Source: Cryptomeria japonica (taxonomy: Eukaryota; Streptophyta; Pinopsida; Cupressales; Cupressaceae). From it: a stretch of DNA of 64,000 bases. Numbering within the stretch: the first letter of the stretch is position 1; each line of letters starts with the position of its first letter. Both the position numbers and the translations under genes were made by a program. The notes beneath the pieces are model-generated. The model saw only the letters and a list, made by a program, of their open reading frames with translations, was not told the origin of the DNA and did not search any database. Location: positions 665,041,938 through 665,105,937 of the forward strand of contig NC_081414.1 in NCBI RefSeq assembly GCF_030272615.1, written 5' to 3'. This document shows, piece after piece, positions 23,404-34,813 of the stretch.

Positions 23404-24260
23404 CTATAAACCTATAAAATACTTTATTTCACCGATTAATGACATCTCAAATTCTTTGCACATTTCATTTCCAAAGTTCTTGCATAAGGAGTCATTACCA
23501 TAAAAAATAATATCATCAACAAATATGGTTGAAAGCAGTATACCATTGTTTTCATCATTTTTCATATACATGTCGTTGTTTTCACTTGTCCTTATAAATC
23601 CAATCTTGATCAAATAAGAGTGCAGTCTTTCATACCATGCTCTAGGTGCTTGCTTTAAACCATATAATGCTTTGTTAAGCTTACATACCTAATCTTTATT
23701 CTTGTCTTCAATAAATCCTTCAGGCTATTCAATATAAACTTCTTCTTCTAGTATACCATTCAAAAATGCAGATTTAACATCCATTTGATATACCTTGAAA
23801 TTTTTGTAAGCAGCATATGCCAACAATGTTCTCACTCCTTCAAGTCTTTGCATAGGTGCAAAAGTCTCACCATAATCAATTCCTTCTTCTCAAGCATATC
23901 CTTTGCAAACTAGTCTTGCTTTATTTCGAATGACCTCTCCTTAAATTCATTTAGCTTATTTCTGAAAATCCACTTTGTACTGATTACATTTTTCTCTTTT
24001 GGGCTTGGGACCAGTGTCCATGTTTCATTCTTCTTGATTTGTTCAATTTCTTCTGTCATAGCATTTATTCAATCTTCATTACTAAATGCCTCTTTTACTA
24101 TCCTCGGTTCAAATTCAGATATCAGACATGTGTTTTGTCTTAGTTTGTTCCTTGTCATCATTGGATCATCCTTATCTCCTATAATCTGACTTGATGCATG
24201 ATTTCTTTTGACATACTTGGCTAATATGGGCTCGACATGCTCTGTTTGATCTTCTTCATC
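23404..24260 (-). pseudogene. pol: Copia reverse transcriptase, fragmented
   Basis: RT blocks are spread over frames: TWTLVPSPKEKNVI, then KWIFRNKLNEF (about 24000), a KALYGLKQAPRAWY-like block (about 23650), and FVDDIIF (about 23525), the RT catalytic site with Phe in place of Tyr. Multiple frameshifts and stops are present. Family order and the block motifs match copia RT. Confidence 0.82.
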
Positions 24261-24269
24261 ACTCGGTAA

Positions 24270-24875
24270 CTAAGTATTTTCTTCATTTTCTTCATCAACT
24301 TTCTCGGTAGGATTTCTCGGTTGAACATAAACAAATTCTTCATAATTTTCTAGTTCTTTGGAATTTCTTTCATCATTTCTTTCTACAAATTCATCAATTT
24401 TCAGATTTGCACTTTCTACTATTTTGTTAGATGATTTGATCAGACATTTAAATGCTTTACTTCTAGAAGAATAGCCAAGAAATGTTCCTTCCTCGCTTTT
24501 CTGATCAAACTTTCCATTTCTGTCATCTTTGTGAACATAACATCTACTTCCAAATATTTTAAAATAACTTGCATTAGGTTTCTTATCATACCAGATTTCA
24601 TATGGTGTCTTCAAAGTTCCTTTCTTCAGTTGTACTCGGTTCAGGGTGTAAACTGTAGTGTTGATTTCTTCTCTCCAAAATGTTTGAGGTACCCTCTTTT
24701 CTATCATCAGGGTTCTGGCACAATCTACAATTGATCTATTTCTTCTTTCAGCTATCACATTTTGTTGAGGTGTTTTCAATGCAGACACTTGTCTCTTTAT
24801 ACCATGATCATTGCAAAATAGGTTAAATTCATCATAAATGAATTCTCCTCCTCTATCAAATCTTAGACATTTCAA
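24270..24875 (-). pseudogene. Copia integrase, C-terminal part
   Basis: It continues in the same frame after the stop with CLRFDRGGEFI, TPQQNVIAERRNRSI (the core Glu), and YEIWYDKKPNASYFKIFG with the GSRCYVH block. A tail of about 70 acidic residues follows before the RT. The ORF ends near 24270. Confidence 0.88.
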
Positions 24876-24881
24876 TTGTCT

Positions 24882-26777
24882 TCATGTTTCTTTTTCAACT
24901 CTAGCCTTATACCATTTGAACATTTGAAAGGCTTCTGATTTTTCTTTTAAAAACATAACTGGCATCATTCTTAAGTAATCATCCACAAATAATATGAAGT
25001 ATTTATCTCCATAATAACTTTGAACTTTCATAGGATCACAAAGATTAGTGTGCACTAGATATAAAATTCCTTTAGAAGTGTAGGACTTACTTGTAAAGCT
25101 TGACTTTGTCATCTTACCCATCTGGCATCCTCGACATATTGCATTCTCAAGTTTTTCCAAGCTCAGTAGACCTCTTACTTGGTGCTTCTTACTTATTTTG
25201 ATCAGGTTATCAAAATTTACATGACAAAACCTTTTATGCCATAACCAGGTATCTTCTAGTTTAGCATACAGATAATTGTTCCGAGTTGAGTCAAGATGAA
25301 ATGTATTACCTTTTGTTTGTGTCCCGGTAGTAGCCAGCTTTCCATGTTTGTCATGAACTTTGACACATCCCTTCTGGAATTCTATTCGGTATCCTGTATT
25401 GTTTAGTTGTGCTGCACTCAACAAATTGTATTTCAAACCTTCAACCCAGTATACATCATCACATTTTGCATTGTCAAGAAGTGTTATAGATCCTTTACCT
25501 TTCACCAGACATGGTGCATCATTACCAAATCTTACATACCCTCCATCATAGTCTTCTAATTTAACAAACTTGTGTTTATCATTGGTCATGTGATGTGAGC
25601 ATCCACTATCTATGATCCAAGAATCATTTTTATTTATGTGAGATATTAGGGATTTTTCTTCATACCTTTCTTCATCCGATCCATCTTTGATAGCCACATA
25701 AACAACTTCCTCTGTATCAGTCCCATCAAATTTATCATCGTTGGATTCCTCATCAGCTACTAGGCATGTCTTTCTATCTTTCCTTCTGAAGTCTCGGTGT
25801 CCTCTGTATTGGTTGTCTTTTGGTCTATCATCTTGGTATTCTCTCTTTTCACTAGATTCTTTATCAGGATAGTTAGAAGCCATATGTCCTATTCTATCAC
25901 AGTTAAAACATTTTAAAGGTAACTTTCCTTTATACTTACCTTTGCCTCTCAGTAACCTTCTGGTTAATAATGCTTCAAACTCTTCTTGCTTTTTGATTTC
26001 TTCATATAGTTTGTGTACCTCTTCCATGTTTTTGCGAAATCTTTCACTTGCACCACTATGATTTCCTTCTGTATAGTTATACATTCTATCATTGTAATCA
26101 TCAGATTCACCAATATGAAAAGAATTAAATGCAGATTCAACTTTATTTACCGAGGACCCACTGTTATCAAAATTACTTAACTCAAATGCATGCAGCTTAC
26201 TAATAGTAGCATCCAAAGAGACTGACATGTTTGGCATAGACCTTAATTCATTGATTGTAGAGACTTGAATGGCATAAGCAGGTAGAAGTGTTCTGAGCAA
26301 CTTACTTGTTACATCCTTTTCTTCAATAGTTCCTCCTGCTCCTTTGATTTGATTGATAGTTTCCTTTAACCTTGTACTATATTGGGTTATGTTCTCACCT
26401 TCATTCATTCTCATGGATTCAAGTTGACCTCTTAGACTGTCTACTTTTTCTCTCTGAACATGTTCATCACCACCATACACAAATATAAGCTTGGTCCACA
26501 TCGCTTTGGCATCATTGCAGCCTTCTAGATCATTAAACTCTGAGTCGGTTAATGCTGATGTTATTTCAATCATAGCTTGAATATGTTCTTGCTTTGCCTT
26601 TATCTCTTCCATTGTCATCGGGTTGGTGCTAGGTGCTATGTAATCATTCTTCAGATAATATGTTGCATATTCTCCAATTCCTGATAAATGCAGCTTCATC
26701 CTTTTTTGCCATGTGGAGAAACTTGACTTGTTCAGCTTTGGTGCATCCCTTTTATACATCTTTGGATCTTGCCTCAA
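24882..26777 (-). pseudogene. Copia gag, protease and integrase N-terminal part
   Basis: The 631-codon frame opens MRQDPKMYKRDAPKLNKSSF. Gag UBN2-like residues cover about 10-200, followed by a charged linker and one knuckle, CFNCDRIGHMASNY, whose last Cys is Tyr. The protease has WIIDSGCSHHMT (about residue 400), with the catalytic DSG. The integrase N-terminal domain has WLWHKRFCHVNFDNL and AICRGCQMGK (His and Cys ligands), then the core with FVDDYLRMM. It ends at a TGA (24879-24881) in the same frame as the next ORF, so a single stop separates it from the rest of the integrase. Confidence 0.9.
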
Positions 26778-26808
26778 GTACCTTTAAACTTTTCTTCTGG
26801 AGTCCAAA

Positions 26809-26820
26809 GCTCTGATACCA
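26809..26820 (-). other. Copia primer-binding site
   Basis: TGGTATCAGAGC on the minus strand lies two bases inside the 5' LTR, matching the initiator Met tRNA. Confidence 0.9.
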
Positions 26821-26822
26821 AT

Positions 26823-28333
26823 TGTTAGTTAAGATGAGAGGGGGGGAGGTGAATCATAAAAACTCACAATATAATATATTCACCAGATTCAACCTTAGTA
26901 GACTTTACTGATTTGCAACTATGACTGTAAATCATTCAAGAGTCATAAACAGATACACTTAAAACATCATAACACATTTAACACCAGATTTAACATGGAA
27001 ACCCAAATAAGGAAAAACCACTATGGGATTTCAAACCCACTAAGAAATATACCCTTCTAGAGTATGCTTGGTTAAAAGCTAATCCAGTTATAGATTACAA
27101 AAATACATTGCTAGATGTGACCCGGTTAAGGGATTTCCCTCAGACTTGTTAGAGTCTTGCACTTTGTTAGAAGTGACCTTGTCAAAGGATTTCAAACACT
27201 CATTTAGAATGTTGCCTTGCTAGAGGATTTACAAATAAGACTGTTAAGTCCACTCGGTTAAGAGATTTCCTATCACTTACAAAATAAATAACAGTAATAA
27301 AATATATCTGCAACTTCACATCTGAAATGCTAAAGCATATTCTATATGCTCAAAACAATCTTGTCATAAGACTTATCTTGCTTCTTGTTGGGCTTCTCAA
27401 TCTGTTCTTCAATCAGATCTTCAATCTTCTATGCTCGATGATCACTACTGTCGTGTCACTGTTCTTCTATTTTTCCCACATGCATTGTTCATCAACAGTT
27501 TCTTATTTATGAACAATACCTAACCACTTAATCTCCTTGATCACATTTCCCATGATCAATATTAGCCATCAGATCTTAAAATGTGACTAGGTTCATTGTA
27601 TCCTTCGATCTAAAAATGTTTTACCTTGCCTTGGAACTTGTGCTAGGTTATGACCGTTCAATCTTTGCTGTAGATCTTATCTCTTGTATTTTCAATATTG
27701 TAGATCCTCCACAAACTTCTTGCATGACATACCAAACATCTGATCAACTCCAACTCATTGGTATTCTACATTTAATAATGTATTTATCCATCCAATGCAT
27801 TATGTTATTACTTAGTTGTTACTCGATAAATACTGAACTTCACTCGGTAGATGTTCTGCCTTCTTTAATCGATAGTGATAACCTTAGGGTTTACCGACTA
27901 GCATCTTGCTCGGTAACATAGAACAGTATCAAGCCTTAACTAATTCTATAGCTTGAAATCTTTTCTCCTTCTTGTTCAGTCTTTGAATACTCATATATAG
28001 GATATCAAAAACAATCAAAACAAAATAATCTCATCACTGTCTAAACTCGATAATAGTTGCCCATTGAATAACTTATTATTCATCTTTTATTTTCACATTC
28101 ATTCTGTGTCTCTTACCGACATCTTTATACTTATCAAAACATACTCATTAAGATATGGCAACATCATACTGAATCAAAAAATCAATTGCTTGACATCAAT
28201 GACAAAATAATATTATTAAGATAGTAATCATCCTTTCTCAATTATATCAACAATCTCCAACAACCTTCTCAATATCCCCATACCAACAAACTTACTGAGA
28301 TGCTAACAATCTCCTTTTGTGAAAATGCTAACA
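26823..28333 (-). repeat. Copia 5' LTR
   Basis: The LTR is 1511 bp, pairs with 20676-22177, and ends in TG...CA. It contains the GAGAGGGGGGAGGTGAATCA block also found, in similar form, in the pol-less element. Confidence 0.93.
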
Positions 28334-28338
28334 CAATA

Positions 28339-28862
28339 GGGGCATGCACATGTAGGAAGGCCAAGTGCCTAGAGTTCACTGCTCAATTACAAAAGAAGTC
28401 ACACTGACTTACAAAAATGGATTATACTAATCCAATGTCCTGTACTGCTTTAGATTAGCATCTCCTATGCCAGATTCGGTACTTGTTTAAGCTCTGCTAC
28501 ATACATAAACCCTTAACCACTAATTCACATATTAGGTCTACTACCTTCTATTCATATTTTGCATCTTCTCCTTATCCTAAATGATCTACAATGATCTCAT
28601 ACATATATGAGTCATATTACAATCCACCATGTCAGATTATAAAAGATTTTACAATTAATTACAAAAATACATTAATACAAAATGTTGTCGACCAGGGTGT
28701 CGGTGTTCTTCTTTTCGGTGCCAGTGTTCTATATGCCGGTGTAGAGTCTGTCGGTGTCGGTGTCGGTGTCTGCCTGCCAATATCACATGATTGTAAGGTT
28801 TCCATCAATGAAAATACCTTCAATCACTTACAATATCTCATTGGAGTGTGCATTTGCCAACA
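28339..28862 (-). repeat. 3' LTR of the pol-less element, inner part
   Basis: It continues the LTR after the copia insertion (GGGGCATGCACATGTAGGAA) and ends TTTGCCAACA at 28862, matching 34289-34808. It contains a few GGTGTCGGTGTCGG-type repeats near 28690-28770. Confidence 0.9.
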
Positions 28863-28876
28863 ATCTCCCCCTTTGG
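28863..28876 (-). other. Polypurine tract of the pol-less element
   Basis: The minus strand reads AAAGGGGGAGAT against the left LTR boundary, a typical copia 3' PPT. Confidence 0.8.
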
Positions 28877-29165
28877 CATTGATGGCAACAATCATGAGAA
28901 AAATTCAAGAATGTATCCAAAAATTGAAGTCCAAAAATCTTGCCAAAAATTGTACCAGAAATCGTACCAGATGTGTGCTCCCCCTGAGCAGATGATATCT
29001 ACTTATGGATTTTTCTCATCTCTACTACTTCCCCTTTGACATCAATGACAAAGGTTGTCATTCGCTGTCAGTGGAGTCCTACCTGGATTCTTGTAACCGG
29101 TGGGTTACAATCTGAAATATATCTGTCAAAATCAGTTTTAGGTTGTCACTAAATCTTGTGCTTTC

Positions 29166-32100
29166 CTATAATGCTTCTTGGGTTCTCTGAACTGTACCAG
29201 TGAGTATGTGCATTTTCTCTTCTGGTGTCTTAAGTTCGGGAACCAGAGCCTTAGAAATTTCTTTTCTCAAAGAAATGAGGTAATCTAGTTTGGGACCAAG
29301 TCTATATTTCAAGTTCTTTGCCTTATCCTTAACCTTTTCTTTGTCCTTCTCTAACTTCTCAATTTTCTCTTCTAGATCTCCAATTTTCTTTTCTATCTCC
29401 AAAAATGAATCGGATGTACCTAACAAATTGTCAGCAACATTGTTTATTTCATTTTGAGTTTTGCTGATCTTTGAATCTATATCTTGTGTCAAGATGTCTA
29501 TTTTGCAAGTATCCCTGTATATTTTCTTAAAATCCAAAATTGTTTTTCCTAGATCCGGTAACAAGGTGTCCATTTTCTCCTTGTTCTTCTTCACAATTTC
29601 CTCAAAGAATTTCTCTTTTTCCTTAATCAATCTCTCTTTAAATGTATCCTCATTTATTTGATTAACTGTCAAAATGTTGTCGGTGATGAACTTAGACAAT
29701 GTGTCTAGTTGAACTAAAGAATCTTTGTTATCTACAATGCACTTAGGTGCTACCAATTTAAGAATAGGAATTGTATCATCAATAGCCTTATGGGCTTGTG
29801 CATTACATGTTGTGATCTTCTTTATTGAATCCAATAAGACCTTTGTTACATTTGTAGGTCGGAATTTTGCCATAGAAGTATCAGATGTTTGTCCAATTGT
29901 CTTCACAATAGCCATACTACCGGTTGTAGTAACCACCTTGCTTGGTTTGACCTCTGGTAGGTTGGTCTGTGTTTGCATTTCTACAAACAAGGGTTTGGGC
30001 TTTTCAGTTTTAGCCGGTGGCACTGTTTCTGTCTGAACTTGTGTCTCAACTTGCTTTTGTTTTGGTTTTTCCATCTGTATCTCAGAAGGTTTCTCTAAGC
30101 TCTCAACAACTGGTTTCTCAATTTGTGTCTCTGTATGCACTTCCAGTTTCTATGTTTGTACCTTTGCACTATCCATTTCCGGTTCTTCTGATTGTTTTTC
30201 AGTTGTATCTACCGGTTTCTCTAATGGTTTACCAGTGGTATCCTCTGCTGGTTGCTCTGTCTGAGTATGTTTTTCTGTGTTTATATTTATAGTTTCATTT
30301 ACCTCAACCTCAGCATCTGTAGTTGGTGACTCAGTAGTCACATTTTTCTTCTTGTGCTCAGTGGTTTCTTTGTCAACCACAACATTTACTTCTTGAGTAT
30401 CTATATTCACAGTGTACAAAACTTTAGACTTAGGATTTGTATCCTCTAATGTAGTCTTCATACTCTCAGTAGCCAGTTGATTGTCTATAGTATCTATCGG
30501 TGGAGTATCCAAAGGAGGTGGGGTTAAGTTATCAATTATTTTCAGGCTTGGAGGTCCACCTACCTCACCTTTCCCCTTATCCCTTTCCTTTTGGTATACT
30601 TTGATAGTTTTAGGTCTAAGTAATTCTTCTTGTTTTTCTTTTTCCACAAAGAATATATCCCATGCATTTGTTGTTTCCTCAGAGACTTCATTTACTCTAC
30701 CTACCATTAGTGCTACGTGTCGTTGAGTAGTTGAAAATACTGTCCGGTTTGCTTCACTGATTAATTTGTCTATCTCATCAGGTCAGTTAACTGGATGTAC
30801 TACAAGTAATTTCTCAATTCTTGATTTTCTTGTCCAGCTCAACGATGGCTAACCTTCTAGCTTCTAATCTCCTATACAGATCATTTGGTATTTTATCAAC
30901 AACTTCCATCAAAAATTTCTTATATATATCTAAGTGTAAAATTACACTGTTCTCTATGATTTCCTTATCATCTGCAGATAGTGTGTTGTATATTTTGCTG
31001 ATGTTTTTCAACTTGCCATCCTCTGTTATTTCACTTAAGAGTTTATCCAGTGGAGCAATATCTTGTTTTACCTTCCTTTTCTTCTTAGGAGACAACTTCT
31101 TTTTCACTGGAGGCCTCACTGCCTGCTGCTTTTTTCTGGGTGTAGGTGAGGGTACCGGTGAGGGTTTTCTTTTCCTTTCTACCCTTTTAAATACTGCTAG
31201 CATATCACTCTCAGAGGAGGTTCCAACCAGTGAAAGATGAGCTTCCGGTTGAAGTCCTTCCAACTCACTTTCCTTTATACCAATTTGTTTCAAAACATCT
31301 TCCTTAATTGTTTTTGCTTGTCGGGTTCCTTTTCTTACTATTTCTTTGACCTTCTTAACCCTTTTTCTAGACTGAATTCCACTCTCAATTGTTTCAACAT
31401 TTCCAAAAAATTTCTCAGTAGGGTCCTTTGGTGCTTCAAGGAGGGCTTTTGCATAAGTTTCAATAATATTGTCATCTGTTTCATAGTCCATTTCAGTTAC
31501 CCAGATAGTTCTAGGGACAACTGCCTCCATCCAGATTTCATCTTTCTTGATTACAAAAAAAAATTCTTTCTGATATTTGTCCACAATACCCCATGATAGT
31601 CTTACTCTAGTTTTCATTTGAGCTTTCAATGCTTGAAAATATTCATTTAAGTGTTTCTCCCTGTTTTCTCCCATGTTGTTTAGCAGATCCAATAGTTGCT
31701 TTCCTACCAGTATGTCAAAGCCAAAATCTCTTGCACCAATACCGAGTACTTGTTTAGTTATGTACAACATTAGACAAACAAGCAAATTTCCAAATCTTAA
31801 TGTTCCTTTCTTATCTCCTTTAATCTTCCCCAGATTGTCTATCAATTCATCTTTGAGTCATCCACATACATCTATTCTTGCATTATCATTAACCATGTCA
31901 TAAGCACTTTTAATACATAGGCTAGAAACTAAGTTCAACCTATTTGCATGTGTAGATTTGTAGCCTAAGATCATACTAATAAATCTCACATTTATGTCCT
32001 TTACATCATTTACCCTTAGAGACCTTTTGTCGAATGTTGCACCAGTTAGGTTTATCACTGTGTCATTTGAGACCTTCTTTGTTCTGTCAGGTCTACTACC

Positions 32101-32538
32101 AGTGGAAGGTAACCCTATTACTACCTTAACAACTTCCTTTGTGATTTTATGAATTGTATCCAACCAGAAGAATTCACCATGAACTCTACTTAGCACAATC
32201 CTTATAATATCCTTGGGAAAATCTGGGACACTAAGGATTTCAGTAAAACCTAGGGTTTCCACTATCTTATGTTCAGGCTTGATATTTCCAAATTCATCAC
32301 AAATCACAATGCTATACATGTTTTTGATCTCATCATCACCTAATTCCTCTATATGACACTGTATATACATCCTAGGGTATTTAGCATATACTACTCCCTT
32401 AGGAATTTGAGAGAATGCACCTATGCTATCATCTTTCTTCACAATTTTAGGAACCAGTTTGAAAATGGGTCTAGGGCGCTTAATTACTTCAGTCATAGTA
32501 GGGTTTGCAATAAATTCAGGAGTGGATGAAGAAGCCAT
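29166..32538 (-). pseudogene. Long unknown ORF (about 1,120 codons) of the pol-less element
   Basis: ATG 32538 (MASSSTPEF) opens a frame of 574 codons down to 30814, broken by a single TGA at about 31855. A one-base shift near 30830 then leads to the frame ending at 29166, with a TGA (about 30785) and a TAG (30147) in frame. The N-terminal third is globular, with VHGEFFWLDTIHKITKEV and a GLPSTGSRPD block. The middle is Lys/Arg-rich (PPVKKKLSPKKKRKVK, a possible nuclear signal). The next part is Thr/Glu/Pro/Gln-rich, and the C-terminal 180 residues are a heptad coiled coil (IEKKIGDLEEKIEKLEKDKE). I do not recognise a family. A role in non-autonomous movement is speculation. Confidence 0.65.
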
Positions 32539-32918
32539 GATTATAAATACCTCAATCTGCCTTTAGGATGAATGCTTTGATGAACTGCTTCACTTTTTCG
32601 CTAAGGATGCCTTCGCTCGGGAATTTTTGCGCTCTCGAAGGTTTGAATGCTTGGTGAATGAAAAAGGAGCCAAAACACTTGCTTTATAATATTATTTTCT
32701 CCAACTACCACATTTAATGCTCACTGGTTATGTTACAACTTAACTCATCTACCGGTATAGAAGTAATTTCAACTTCTCACCATCAACCAAGGGAATAATA
32801 GCATGTTTTTCATTTTGTTGCTAAACCCCCAAAGGATTTTCCTTCAGTTAGATGAAGAGTCTCCTGCCGGTGGAGTGATACTCTATTCTACCAGTGGAGA
32901 AGTATTCCCATCAACATT

Positions 32919-33957
32919 CTAATCTGACTTTCTGATCCATTGTTTTGAGAATTCTTGCTTTACCTCTTCAACCTTTTCTTTACCTTTCAAACTAGGACCT
33001 TTGTTATTTGTTGGTGGGGACTTGCTTCTACAAAATTTTGCAATATGTCCAATTTTGTTACAAGCATAACAAGTCACATTATTTTTTCTGAATAGCTTTC
33101 CCATATCCTATGTCCGTATGTGTTATGCATTGATTAGATAAGTGTCCAAATCTTCCACAAACATAACATCTTACATTCATTCTGCATTTTTCTAAGTTAT
33201 GACCAACTTTGTTGCATTTAGAACATTGACCGGTGGGTGTATTAGTGTTCTGATAATTTCTATATCTACATGGATTTTCTCTATGACCATACTTGTTATA
33301 GTTAAAGCATTTCCCATTGAATTTGTAAGCATTAGGTTGTCTTACCGGTTTATTATGATCATGATTGTTTGCAGTACTAGAGTTTTCACCAGTTTCAAAA
33401 CCAAGGCCATTTGTATCACCATTAGGTTTTTGATTCTTCAGCATGTCAACAAGTTCTTTTGAACTTTTCTTGAATTTCTATTTGTGTTGATTTGCAGCAG
33501 TTAGTTCACTCTCCAAGATTTCTTTCTATCTAGAGATTTCAGTTCTGCCATTTTGTGTGTGCATCAAATCTGTCTTCAACGTATCACTTTCATGACTGAG
33601 TCTTGTGTTTTCATTTCTAGCATCATTTAGTCCTCTAACCAAGTCTTCTTCATTCTTCTTTATGTCTTCAATTTCTTTACAAAATCTCATAGTCATGTCT
33701 TGCATCTCATTCTTCATTGTATGGATTTCTTGTCTTAGCTTGTTTACCAAATCATTACGAGTTTCTTTTTCATCTTCCTCTTTCTGTATCTTCTCACAAA
33801 GTTCTCTCCTCTTGTTCCTTGCAATAGTGTAATTCTCTTGAAGTGCTTGAATGATATCTTGAGCAGACTTTAGATCATCCTCAAGTTTGATATTCTTTAC
33901 TTTTTCTGCATCATAGTCTGAAAGAGTTGTTTCCAATTTCTTTCTCAAATTTTCCAT
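32919..33957 (-). pseudogene. Zinc-knuckle coiled-coil (gag-like) ORF of the pol-less element
   Basis: On the minus strand, MENLRKKLETTL near 33957 opens a strongly charged heptad-rich stretch of about 150 residues that looks like a coiled coil. A stop at about 33523 and another at about 33478 follow. Then four knuckles occur: CFNYNKYGHRENPC (second Cys replaced by Tyr), CSKCNKVGHNLEKC, CYVCGRFGHLSNQC, and, after a stop, CYACNKIGHIAKFC at about 33070. CCHC knuckles bind nucleic acid in gag proteins. No UBN2/gag core was seen upstream, because the ORF begins about 60 bases after the PBS. It may package RNA in trans or be a truncated gag. Confidence 0.7.
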
Positions 33958-34014
33958 CTCTACTAGTGACAAGATCTTCCTCAAGCTGTTAGGCTTCTGA
34001 AAATAGAGGACCGG

Positions 34015-34026
34015 GCTCTGATACCA
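34015..34026 (-). other. Primer-binding site of the pol-less element
   Basis: The minus strand reads TGGTATCAGAGC two bases from the LTR, complementary to the 3' end of initiator methionine tRNA, as in most plant copia elements. Confidence 0.88.
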
Positions 34027-34028
34027 AT

Positions 34029-34808
34029 TGTTAGGATTCCCAAAGATACTGAGAGGCGGGGGTGAATCAGTATCTGACTGGTAATAATATTTTCTTAACT
34101 TATAACATGAAAAACATATTAAAACTGTGTACCGGTAAACCAAAAATAATGCAGTAAATAAGAATAACAACCACAACATGAAAAGCACACCATAACACAA
34201 TGTTTTAATGAGGAAACCCGGTGTGGGAAAAACCTCAGTGGGATTTGTGACCCACAATATTCACTTACTGGCCAATAAGAGAATATTACTGGTACAATAG
34301 GGGCCTGCACATGCAGGAAGGCCAAGTGCCTAGAGCTCACTACTCAATCACAAAAGAAGTCACACTGACTTACAAAAATGGATTATACTAATCCAATGTC
34401 TTGTACTGCTTCAGATTAGCATCTGCTATGCTAGATTCGGTATCGGTTTAAGCTCTGCTACATACATAAACCCTTAACCACTAATTCACATATTAGGTCT
34501 TCTACCTTCTATTCATATTTCACATCTTCTCCTAATCGTAAATGATGTACAATGATCTCATACATATATGAGTCATATTACAATCCGCCATGTTGGCTTA
34601 TAAAATATTTTACAATTAATTACAAAAATACATTAATACAAAATGTTGTCAGCCAGGGTGTCAGTGTTCTTCTTTTCGGTGCCAATGTAGAGTTTGTCGG
34701 TGCCGGTGCCGATGTCTTCCTGCCAGTATCACATGATTTTAAGGTTGCCATCAATGACAATACCTTCAATCACCTACAATATATCATTGGAGTGTGCATT
34801 TGCCAACA
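34029..34808 (-). repeat. 5' LTR of the pol-less element
   Basis: The 780-bp LTR starts TGTTAGGATTCCC on the plus strand and ends GCCAACA. It is uninterrupted and supplies the reference for the split copy on the left. Confidence 0.93.
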
Positions 34809-34813
34809 GATTC

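Larger units (their letters stand above)
20676..28333 (-). mobile_element. Ty1/copia retrotransposon, full-length but decayed
   Basis: LTRs TGTTAGTTAAGATG...TTAACA lie at 26823-28333 (5') and 20676-22177 (3'). CAATA at 20671-20675 and 28334-28338 is the TSD. PBS and PPT are in place on the minus strand. The gene order gag, protease, integrase, RT, RNase H defines copia. Several frameshifts and stops show that it is inactive. It interrupts the 3' LTR of the pol-less element. Confidence 0.95.
20405..34808 (-). mobile_element. Copia-like LTR element lacking pol, with a large unknown ORF
   Basis: LTRs (TGTTAGGATTCCC...GCCAACA) lie at 34029-34808 and at 20405-28862, the latter split by the copia element. 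The left LTR begins TATTAGG, a change of the TG. GATTC at 20400-20404 and 34809-34813 is the TSD. On the minus strand a TGGTATCAGAGC PBS (initiator Met tRNA type) lies beside the right LTR, and a purine tract sits beside the left one. The internal part (28863-34028) has a zinc-knuckle ORF and a long unknown ORF, and no protease, integrase, RT or RNase H. It is probably non-autonomous. Confidence 0.92.

Noticed and set aside
29461-31903. Plus-strand ORFs within the pol-less element
   Set aside because: They lie opposite the long minus-strand ORF and are hydrophobic mirror frames.
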